NCBI GenBank assembly: GCA_033032175.1
Contig: CM065319.1
Location: 12,435,018-12,499,017 of the forward strand
Direction of reading: 5' to 3'
DNA length: 64,000 nt
DNA from: Saturnia japonica
Lineage: Eukaryota; Arthropoda; Insecta; Lepidoptera; Saturniidae
Part shown: in pieces, positions 57,101-64,000 of the stretch
Layout of the letters: the number at the start of each line of letters is the position of its first letter
Position numbering within the stretch: the first letter of the stretch is position 1
Program-made: the position numbers and the translations under genes
Notes under the pieces: model-generated
What the model was told of the DNA's origin: nothing
What the model saw: the letters and a program-made list of their open reading frames with translations, nothing else
Database searches by the model: none

Positions 57101-58720
57101 TAGAAATATAGGTACCTCAATTATATAATCATTATTATCATCACACGTGTCAAAGAATCGATCAAAAATAATACTTTGAGAATTTGTATCTAAATGAAAG
57201 TTTTCACAGTTTTGTTCCTCGTCGATATATAGTTTCCCTTTGTTGTCTGCATGTAAATCCTGTAATTAAATAATTGAAGCTATTGGTTTTTGAGTAGTAA
57301 AATAATAGAAATAAGTAAAAGTAAAGAACCGTCTAACACACATTTTAAATTTTCTGCTCTCGGCGCCCCCAGAATCGCAATTTGCCGCCCCGAAGCATAC
57401 TATCATACTAGCTATGTCACCGACTCTAATGTCCAAATAAGTAGCAGATACTTATCGAATGTGTAGTCGGAATAAATGAATCAACACAAAAGGCGAACAA
57501 TTTCTAACAAACAAAGAAAAACAATTTTAACGATTTTTAAGTCGACGATCCAATGCCAGTGAGAGGTATCTCTTTTCCAATGAAAAATCTGAAAAAGAAC
57601 CCTCTAAATTGGTTTATAAAAAAAAAAAGTTATTCCTGAACATACATTAAAAAAATATATACAATCGAATTGAGAACCTCCTCCTTTTTATATCGGTAAT
57701 TTTTTTTTAATACTTATTGAATTATAAATTTAGCTTTTTCTTTTTGGACCTTATTTGTCTTTAGATCTTTTCTTATTTTTACTATCTTGAAAATGAAATG
57801 GAAATATCATTTATATTTACCTCAAAATGATTCCTGCCTTTGTAATCAGTCCAAAACAAGCACACATCAGAATTATTTAGTTCTCCTCTATCAGAAAAGC
57901 CTAATGCGAACCAATCAAACGCCGGCGCTTTCTCGGATATTATGACTTGGAATTGGATTTTTCTTTTATAATAATCAACTTTCCATTTGAGTAATATTTC
58001 GCCATTTGGATCCAATACTGATTCACTTTCAGCGAATCTGAATTCTAGACAAAAAAAAAAAAACACATGTGGCGCTACAATGTTAGTTAAATAGTTTCTC
58101 GTGTATCATCAGCTTTTTTATGGTAGCAAGGCAAAGTGAAGGGACTGTGCCTGATGCTTATTATGAAGTTTAAAGCATGAACCATATTTTACGATTCACG
58201 TATTGTAGGTAATTAATTGTTCATCTTTTCTTTAGAGGCTTGAACAAACTAAGCGTTATGTGGTTAACTCAAGGCAAATTATAACTATTAATACCTAATA
58301 ACTTTTCCTGTGTGAACAAACCATATGGGTGTAATTTGAATGAGTTAAAATATTTCACAAACTCTTTTTTTTTTAAAGATCAACGTGTATGTTCAAAACA
58401 TTGAGCTCGTCGGGTTCAAATAATGCTAATTCGGTCTAGTTAATGAAGGCTAGGAAAATTAAGTATTTTATATGCCCTTATTAATGAAGGAAAATAGGCA
58501 AAGAACTGGGCATGGTCAATTAGGACACGTTATATCGGTATTGGATTTTTTGTGTTGAGTAATAATAAGAGGCAAAATTTAAGAAATAACTTACACATAT
58601 ATCATTATATGAGAATGAACATAATATGTTAAACTCACCTGAGTTTTCTTTTACATTAAACGTAAAACACGAACGTGTTACAAATAAAATAATGAATATA
58701 ATAACAATGTTCTTCAACAT
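45181..58720 (-). CDS. Tbh: Copper type II monooxygenase, tyramine/dopamine beta-hydroxylase family, complete
   Basis: In insects Tbh makes octopamine from tyramine in neurosecretory vesicles, using copper, ascorbate and O2. Eleven minus-strand exons: 58720-58639, 58044-57821, 57259-57116, 56593-56330, 55707-55558, 54313-54181, 53214-53048, 52008-51826, 48247-48060, 47350-47194, 45252-45181. All have GT-AG borders and closing phases, giving 587 aa. An N-terminal signal peptide (MLKNIVIIFIILF) is followed by a DOMON domain (about 35-160, FDWFALGFSDRGEL) and the two copper domains. CuH ligands are H234/H235 (KLHHIIQ) and H324 (LEVHYNN). CuM ligands are H403/H405 (LHTHLTG) and M478 (DEMCVNY). 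VHHMEVF is also present. The sequence resembles DBH/Tbh more than the MOXD1 subgroup. A paralogue of Tbh remains possible, so the exact orthology is less certain than the family. Confidence 0.9.
45301..45804 (+). mobile_element. Helitron-like non-autonomous element, full length
   Basis: A 504-bp forward copy, the best reference for the family in this window. It starts TCTATAAAATT at 45301 after A and ends GGACACAGCTAG at 45804 before T. It carries a long G run at about 45714-45730. It lies in the last intron of the monooxygenase gene, 49 bp upstream of the final exon's acceptor. Confidence 0.78.
47520..47800 (+). repeat. Helitron-like element, internal fragment
   Basis: Matches the middle of the family: 'gacagatagctgatgttata', 'ctggtcatggtgaataaatt', 'gtaaaccataa' and 'atattaaaaagacctacaaa'. 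Both ends are missing. It lies in the monooxygenase intron between the exons at 48060 and 47350. Confidence 0.6.
48310..48962 (-). repeat. Long interspersed repeat with CTAG-type GC-rich end
   Basis: The left end 'gactagctgtgccccacgg' resembles the 3' terminus of the Helitron-like families in reverse. The right part (gactagtagttccagagatt, then 'cttttccgttttattatatt') matches the structure of the repeat at 54550-55240. No coding remnant is visible. The class is uncertain. Confidence 0.45.
49400..49551 (+). repeat. Copy of the 'gacagcggcgac' dispersed repeat, interrupted by the THAP element
   Basis: The segment 'agcatgacagcggcgactgg' to 'tgccgatttctcgctgcacg' belongs to the same family as 23030-23160. 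It is cut at 49551 by the P-like element, which shows that the element inserted into an older repeat. Confidence 0.5.
49709..51068 (+). pseudogene. THAP-domain protein of the P-like element, truncated and frameshifted
   Basis: Exon 1, 49709-49785, reads MPSCVVPTCKNAAG, giving the first zinc pair C-x4-C. Exon 2, about 49963-50142, reads FPADENRKSDWMKVIQRARL, then LCSIHFE (the C-x2-H pair), then KGGLKRLRKAAYP. These three pieces lie in successive +1-shifted frames, with shifts near 50050 and 50088. Exon 3, 50820-51068, is open: VTQPQSSARSNSEIGD, ESVFDTPRKVKLK and a basic coiled coil (MKTLQQKYNRLAKKYESLK), ending NPCK and a stop. Only DNA-binding and dimerisation-like parts are present; no RNase-H-like catalytic domain follows. 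A small extra exon at about 50452-50504 is possible. The layout resembles internally deleted P derivatives such as KP. Confidence 0.75.
50236..50272. repeat. (TA)n microsatellite
   Basis: About 37 bp of nearly pure TA inside the P-like element, between THAP exons 2 and 3. Confidence 0.85.
51600..51720 (+). repeat. Copy of the 'gacagcggcgaccgtcg' dispersed repeat
   Basis: Contains 'catgacagcggcgaccgtcg', 'gatctcttggtagtcaccg' and 'gtgcttaccatcggggatag'. Close to 23030-23160. It ends about 100 bp from the donor of exon 52008-51826. Confidence 0.5.
54550..55240 (-). repeat. Long interspersed repeat in monooxygenase intron
   Basis: Starts 'actagctgacccgcgctact' and ends 'ttataatattagtatagat'. 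I associate this pair of ends with an abundant insect interspersed repeat. Central blocks include 'gcctatagccttcctcgata' and 'ttccaactagtagttcaccc'. The short frames inside are not genes. Confidence 0.5.
55383..55445. repeat. Three perfect 21-bp tandem repeats
   Basis: Unit 'aaaacaaatcccacttattt' plus one T, repeated exactly three times at 55383, 55404 and 55425. It lies in the intron between monooxygenase exons 55707-55558 and 54313-54181. Confidence 0.95.
55800..56100 (+). repeat. Degenerate dispersed repeat in monooxygenase intron
   Basis: GC-richer block with 'gtatatactgactcatccc', 'gacaaaccaaaaatgagtcg' and 'ggtggtcgcgatccagtcgg'. It shares pieces with 4120-4210 ('gacaaaccaaaagaatacc', 'gcgaaccagtcgggtac'). 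The short frame across it has no recognisable product. Confidence 0.35.
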
Positions 58721-59780
58721 CTTAGAATGTGATGTTGATTACCACATCTTTTAGAAATCCAGAAAACGATATGGTCTTGTCGAAAACACAGTCAGTAATG
58801 AACAGAGCATCTCCAGCAGATGTCTATATAAGTTCGTGAAATTATGCCAACCACCCCAAGGGTGGCATTGGTATGCTCGAAGCTGGAACATAGTACTGAC
58901 GAGAACAAAATAAGTTACTACAAAAATAGCCAACGGTTTAAATGTACTAAATATATAGTCATTAATTTATCATTATAATATTATAGAATATTAATTAATT
59001 TCAAATTGAACAAAGTGTGCATACCTACCTACTATTGTTAAATACAACATTTAAAAAAAATTCGTAACGACGAATTAGGCACATAATATGTTACCTTCCT
59101 CTACCAATCAATCAATAAATGACTGGAAGTTCAATAAGAAAGAAGTTACCTAGTCTTAGATGTGTTTTCGAATTTTATCATTACGTTTCATTTTCTTGAA
59201 TGAATGAATCATTATTATTGCTTTTTTTTTTGGTTCGTACAGTGGTGAATTTAATGCTACAGGCATTTTCTTCCAGATCAATAGCGGGTAATGTGGTATA
59301 AATTTTTTTAAAGAGTGTAGGTAAATAGAATTTTTTTAAATAAAAATGAGCAAATACTAGTATTAAAATATTTAAAAAATGATCAGCGTCAATTACTTAC
59401 CTGGTAAGTGCGTACCTACCAACCTAAGCGTCATTTTAGTTAATTCTGTCATATTCAAAAAAATTGTCGGGTGACGTTAAAATTTGTACAAAGTGCAAAA
59501 AAAATTACACTCATTCCCTTAAATCGCGCTTGAATAACGCGCGTTTAAAGGAAGTATTAGTCTGGTATCAGCTCATGGTGTATTATAATGAGCTTCAAGG
59601 GAAAGTAATCATCATGATGAAACCATAATAGCATGGCGGGGATTTTTTTAATGCATGCTTATCTGATGATAAGGCTCGAGAATCGAGGTGGTAACTTTTC
59701 GCCCAAGCACGACTCCAAGCTCAGTGTTGAATTCGTAGCTAGACTTACTTGAAAATACAATATTTTTCTTAAAACGATTA
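58721..59780. other. Upstream flank of the monooxygenase gene
   Basis: The region immediately 5' of the ATG at 58720, expected to hold the promoter and any 5'-UTR exon. I see no clear TATA or initiator pattern. Short frames have no known motif. Confidence 0.4.
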
Positions 59781-59783
59781 ATA

Positions 59784-60480
59784 TCAATTAATAAAAGTGA
59801 AGTGTCTGTTTACAATGTCAAAATAATAGCTTTAATAACTAAATACATATGAAAGTACCTGATAGCATACAATACCTAAAACAAAAAATCAGTTTTTAAA
59901 ATTGTGGTGTCTGTTTGTTACGGGCAATTACGAGTGTTTTTACGGGACTTTCACTGGCAGATAGCTAATGCTTTAAAGGAGTAACTTAGGTTACTTTAAT
60001 TGTGCAATGATGGCTCAGTTGGTAGCATGTACGGACTCCGCGTCGATCGACGTGAGTTCGAATCCCTGCAATGAATCCCTTCGGTGAAGGAAAACATCGT
60101 GATGTAACCATATCATGGTGGTAGGGTAGGGCTTTTATTAATGCCCGCCTGGCAAGCTACCACCCTTTAGTTGAAAATCTATCGCCAAACACCTATATAG
60201 GTTTGTTCTGGCGGCTGCACTTGAGAACTAGTTTTCCACTAGGCTTAGCGTGCTACCATAATGGGCCACATCGTCACTTAAGATTAGGTGAGATTGTGGC
60301 CACAACCCTAAACCTATAACGATAAAAAGTCAGCGAGAGCATATGTCTTTCTTCTAAGGATCACCCACAATAAGCATTTTTATCTTTAAAACAACCGAGA
60401 GCGGGGCTAGCAAGGTTCGTGTGTGTGCCCGATTGACAGCGTTTTGCAGTTCACGCGAGCGCAGCCGCAGGCACAGCTTG
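59784..60480 (+). mobile_element. Helitron-like element split by a SINE
   Basis: The 5' part, 59784 to about 60000, starts TCAATTAATAAAAGTG after A and carries 'gtctgtttacaatgtcaaaa' and 'ggactttcactggcagatag'. The 3' part, about 60323-60480, carries 'gtcagcgagagc', 'gatcacccacaataagcat' and the GC-rich end 'cgcgagcgcagccgcaggc', ending CTTG before T. About 320 bp of SINE separates them, and a central piece of the element is missing. Confidence 0.65.
60001..60322 (+). mobile_element. tRNA-derived SINE
   Basis: A tRNA-like head has an A-box-like 'tggctcagttggtagc' (60011-60026) and a B box 'gttcgaatcc' (60056-60065), the internal RNA polymerase III promoter of SINEs. The body follows with 'ccgcctggcaagctaccacc', 'tgaaaatctatcgccaaaca' and 'ggcttagcgtgctaccat', ending 'ccacaaccctaaacctataa'. 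It is the only copy here with its head; body-only relatives are at 1303, 14890, 15385 and 42620. It is not a functional tRNA gene: no cloverleaf acceptor stem closes. Confidence 0.78.
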
Positions 60481-60594
60481 TAATAAAATAAGAAACCAAA
60501 CTGAAATCTAATTTCCATCTTTTAAAAAATATTAAATTTTGTATGTATACCTTTATTCTTTATATATACATAAGTGAAAATATGATATGATCAA

Positions 60595-60622
60595 GTATTT
60601 AGATGATCAAGTATTTAGATGC
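60595..60622. repeat. Two-copy 16-bp tandem repeat
   Basis: 'gatcaagtatttagat' occurs twice in direct succession near 60590-60621. Confidence 0.8.
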
Positions 60623-61082
60623 GATTGTATAAGATATTAATGGTACGTAGCCACGTCGCGTCGCGGTGGAATGCAACCCGGGCCTTTATTAAATTCCTTG
60701 AGTATTACCTCACCTCGGTGTGCCCCGGATGGCTCGGAAATAGGATGCCAACTAGATTACAATTTTAATCAAAGTTGTTTGAAATATGCATTCTTATGTT
60801 TAAGTCATATACTAAATTAATTTTATGAGATGTGTTTTCTATTTGTAATGCAAATTAAATTGTATTATATTAAAATTTGTTGTTACTTGGTAACAAAACG
60901 TCTCGGTGACTGAGCTAAGCCCGGTTTCTCAAAGAATAAAACACCTATCTAGGTAAATATATAATTATCTGAATACCAGTTCTAATCCAAATCGTTTAAG
61001 CCGTTTCCGAGAAACCAATTAGGTATCATCCATTAATAACGTGAGGTTTGAAAGAGGGGAGGGTGTTCGGAAAAGTCACGAA

Positions 61083-61480
61083 TCTATACAGTTAATAAAA
61101 TTGAAGTGTGTTTATAATGTCAAAATAACAGTTTTTTACTAAATGCATATGAAAGTATATACGATACCTATAACAAAAAGCCCATTTTAATTTTTTTTTG
61201 TCTTTCTGTCTTTCTATCTGTCTCTTTGTACAGGGTAATCTCCTAAACGGTTGGACCGACTTTGACTGGTAGATAGCTGAATTTATAGGGAGTAACTTAG
61301 GCTAATTTAATTTTAGAAAAAGAATTATGGTTCCGTACAAATAAAAAAAACTGGTCATGGTGAATCAATTCGGGAGCCTAAATGGCTTATGCTGAGTAAA
61401 CCATAAGAGATATAGCATTAAAAAGATCTACAAAAAAGTCCGGGAGAGTATATAACTATCTTCTAAGGAACACCCACATA
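61083..61480 (+). mobile_element. Helitron-like element, 3'-truncated
   Basis: Forward copy starting TCTATACAGTTAATAAAA after A at 61082, with 'aatgtcaaaataacag', 'aaatgcatatgaaagtatat' and 'ctggtcatggtgaatcaatt'. The family sequence stops near 'aacacccaca' at about 61480 without the GC-rich CTAG end. Confidence 0.65.
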
Positions 61481-61604
61481 CCTGTACATATCACAAGGGG
61501 GGAGGGGGGTGTAGTGAGATATCATGTGTATTTTTTTTCGTTGAATGCGCGTTTTCTGTCGTCAGAGGAGACTGAATTTTTTTTTCTGTATAAATAAAAT
61601 GATT

Positions 61605-61820
61605 ATTGAAGTTTGCCGTTGTGCGCCATCACGCAAAAAGTACTGGATAAATTTTGATTATTTCTTTTTTTACTCTTTAGATTAATGGTCCTAAAAAAAA
61701 AATTATCACGATATCTTTATGCAATAAAAAAGTAATAAAGTTTTGAGAAACTACGATTTTTATAAGCATTACGCATTCTTCCGTTTTCCACACGAGCGAA
61801 GCCACGGGCACAGCTAGTTG
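61605..61820 (+). repeat. Second Helitron-like family fragment
   Basis: 'gtttgccgttgtgcgccatc' and 'actggataaattttgatta' match 43865-43930. It ends 'gcgaagccacgggcacagctag' followed by T at about 61819, the CTAG|T terminus. Confidence 0.5.
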
Positions 61821-62931
61821 TTTTTAATACGAAAAATGTATACTGGTGCTTACAAAGAGGTTCATTCACGAAGCACTTTTTTAACATAAGTTTTCATACT
61901 AAAAAATTATTCGGCCCTGCACTAATTTATTGTTCATGACCTTAAATCCGGCTCTTGGAGAACTAAGTTGGAAACCCTGGTTTTTATTTATCGTAGCACT
62001 TGCACAGTGACGTCACTGTACGTTTGTACCTGATGTTGAGAATAGTCACACAGTTATAATCCAATAACATCGGCGACTATAGTGAGATTTACAGTCCATT
62101 GTCAGTCGTCGCTGTCACTATGGCTCTCACGCCGTCCTGATGAAATATCTCTTCACATATTTGAAGGACTCCATGTTATAGAAAGGAGCGAAAATACTGG
62201 CCGAAAGACAGTTCCACAGCTTCACAGTACGGCAAAGATAACAAGTTTGTTTTATTCTTATTTTGGTGCGGAACGCAGCAGCACGGGCATTGTTGCTTTA
62301 CGACATACGAGAGATAGGTTAAAAAAAGTGAGCTGGTAAAATTACGTAGCGAATAACTGTTAAATTGAAAACCCACATAGTTTATTCAGTTATATTATAT
62401 GAAAAATAACCAACCGCCACGCAGGCTATTTCGCTTGTGTTACTTATAATAATATAAAATTTAACAAGTCAATTTTTAACTAAAAGAAAACAAATTTTAA
62501 TGATTTTGAAGAGTTCACTGGTGTATCTTCAAACTTGGAGGTCCAATGAGTCCATAGGGAACATACAATAAACATCTATTTTTTATATATAAGAAGTGGA
62601 AGAGAAGATAAGAAGACAGAAAGAAGAATTATTAAGTCATATAATATTTTTATCTAATTTTTTTTTACTACTATCACTAATTTAATCGGTAATTCGGTAA
62701 TCGGTTTTTGTGATTATTTTAATTTTTGTATTGAAAATAATCCCACTCGTTCGTCTAGTTAGCTTGGTAACTCGACATAGTATAGCTTCCCCATAGCACA
62801 GTGAAAGAGTTTAAAAAATAGGACCTGCAGTTAACCTCCTACAAACACACAGTAGTTATTATTATATAGATAAAGTCACAGAGTATATTTGTTTATAGGA
62901 TAAAATAAAACAAAATATATTGTCATATAAA
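61821..62931. other. Intergenic 3' of TRMT2A-like gene
   Basis: AT-rich DNA without a recognised gene. The plus-strand open stretch 62082-62339 has no known motif. The sense 3' flank of the methyltransferase gene begins at 62994. Confidence 0.4.
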
Positions 62932-62937
62932 TTTATT
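62932..62937 (-). terminator. Candidate polyadenylation signal of TRMT2A-like gene
   Basis: TTTATT on the plus strand (AATAAA in gene sense), about 60 nt after the stop codon at 62995-62997. Confidence 0.55.
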
Positions 62938-62994
62938 CATTTTTTATAAAATATTTTCATTCATAATAACATCTGCACATTCAATGTCTGCAAT

Positions 62995-63682
62995 CTATAC
63001 TGGAACCTCAGAACCTGTATCCACGGAGCCCTCTTCAATTCCTGTTTTTTCTGTCAGCTCCTTTAAAGAGAAGTTATAGTGACATAAGTTATGGAATTAA
63101 TAAGAGCGTTTACAGATGAAAAGGTTTATGGAACCAGCGTCATTCATAGATATCTTTACAACACCTTCATAAAGGTAAAAAAAATATATATTCTAGAATA
63201 AATAAATAAAAATCAATTAAAGTACAAAAATTAAGTATTTCAATGGCGTGTCAGTTAGATATTTTAATAGTTATTCTGCTATTTGATGTAGAGACGAATC
63301 GAACAAAACAGAGATCATTAAAATTGGTTCATACACTTTGTTTGGGTACACAGGACTTTGTTTCATATACATAGATGAATTTAGTAAAAAGCTTGTTGAT
63401 ATTACAAATATACATACACTGCAATTTTATTTATTTGTATAGATTACGGGTTCTTATCTCACCACTTCTCTTTCAAACAATAAAGCCAGCTCCACATGCT
63501 TCGTATGCGGGAACATGTCCACAGATACAGCTCTAACTGGTAGAAAGGGAGCCCCTCGCAACGTCTTCGACGAAGGCCTGGCGAGATCGATGAAGTTCTT
63601 CACGGCTGATGAGGGCTGCAAGATATGTAGACGAGTCGCTTCACTTTTTTTGTATTACGTAGTTGAGTAATCGCTCGCATAT
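62995..63682 (-). CDS. TRMT2A: tRNA (uracil-5-)-methyltransferase, TRMT2A-like, last two exons with apparent frameshift
   Basis: Family role: S-adenosylmethionine-dependent m5U formation in the T loop of tRNA. Exon 63682-63463 opens in phase 2 and reads [18 protein letters not shown] then ISCSP, which contains the nucleophilic Cys of the TrmA/TRMT2 family. After a 1-nt shift near 63612 it continues [40 protein letters not shown] and ALLFEREV. The Glu in HVEL is the expected catalytic base. The donor (GTG|gtgaga) joins exon 63060-62995, which ends GSEVPV and TAG. The exon is 220 nt; 221 would keep one frame throughout. The rest of the gene lies beyond the window. The shift is either a real lesion or a sequencing error. 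Confidence 0.82.
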
Positions 63683-64000
63683 CTAAAAAAAGTTGGGATA
63701 ATGGATTAAACAGTACTTTGAGTAATCAGTCAATTACTATATTACTCGTTATTTCATCATTTTTGGCTACAAATATAACAAAGTTAATCAGAATAGTCTG
63801 TATCATTTTAATAAAAATACTTAAGGTTGTATTATTGCCTTCCTGATGACCATTGCCGACTTTGAACGACACTACTAAATCACTTAATGATAATGTAGCT
63901 CCCTATTACTTTTTAGAAAAGAAACAGTAGTTCATACAATATACACAACATTTTCTACCCTCTCTGTGCATCCACTAAATTATATAGTTATTATTATTGC

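Noticed and set aside
60005..60080. A genuine tRNA gene
   Set aside because: The A-box-like and B-box sequences are present, but no acceptor stem closes and the sequence runs directly into SINE body found at other loci.
63463..63682. A short intron explaining the TRMT2A frame change
   Set aside because: The discrepancy is a single base with no GT-AG pair around it. An indel or base-calling error is the simpler reading.

Overview
This is a eukaryotic, AT-rich nuclear window. It is probably from a moth or butterfly (Lepidoptera). That is an inference from four things: insect-type gene sequences, GT-AG introns in every gene, a mori-type mariner relic, and several copies of tRNA-SINE and Helitron-like families that I associate with Lepidoptera. 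No rRNA gene, genuine tRNA gene, CRISPR array or bacterial operon was seen.

Layout. (1) 686-19767, plus strand: twenty exons of Hip1 (huntingtin-interacting protein 1 / Sla2 family endocytic adaptor). The gene enters the window inside its ANTH domain and runs through a very long coiled coil to the actin-binding talin-like (I/LWEQ) C-terminus. (2) 19768-28225: intergenic DNA with degenerate repeats. (3) 28226-38411, minus strand: a complete CARHSP1-type cold-shock-domain gene of three coding exons. Its second intron is 9.7 kb and holds a Helitron-like copy, a DUF4817-bearing foldback element, a mariner, another Helitron-like copy and a mori-type mariner. A CR1/Jockey-like retrotransposon fragment lies just beyond its 3' end. 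(4) 38502-42325: a 2.95-kb hAT-like element starting 91 bp upstream of the CARHSP1 ATG, next to a second inverted-repeat element. (5) 45181-58720, minus strand: a complete 11-exon copper type II monooxygenase gene (tyramine/dopamine beta-hydroxylase family, 587 aa, all copper ligands visible). One intron carries a P-element-like THAP transposon with 30-bp inverted repeats and a perfect 8-bp target duplication. (6) 58721-62994: intergenic, with Helitron-like copies, one split by a tRNA-derived SINE. (7) 62995-63682, minus strand: the last two exons of a TRMT2A-type tRNA m5U methyltransferase, with an apparent 1-nt frameshift.

The four host genes are unrelated: endocytosis, RNA binding, octopamine synthesis and tRNA modification. 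I see no functional cluster. Exon joins were set by GT-AG signals plus reading-frame phase. In all three genes other than TRMT2A, the phases close exactly across every visible junction. The most interesting observations are the truncated THAP/P-like element, an exact 63-bp duplication that copies a splice acceptor of the monooxygenase gene, and the two frame-neutral exons that enlarge the Hip1 coiled coil.
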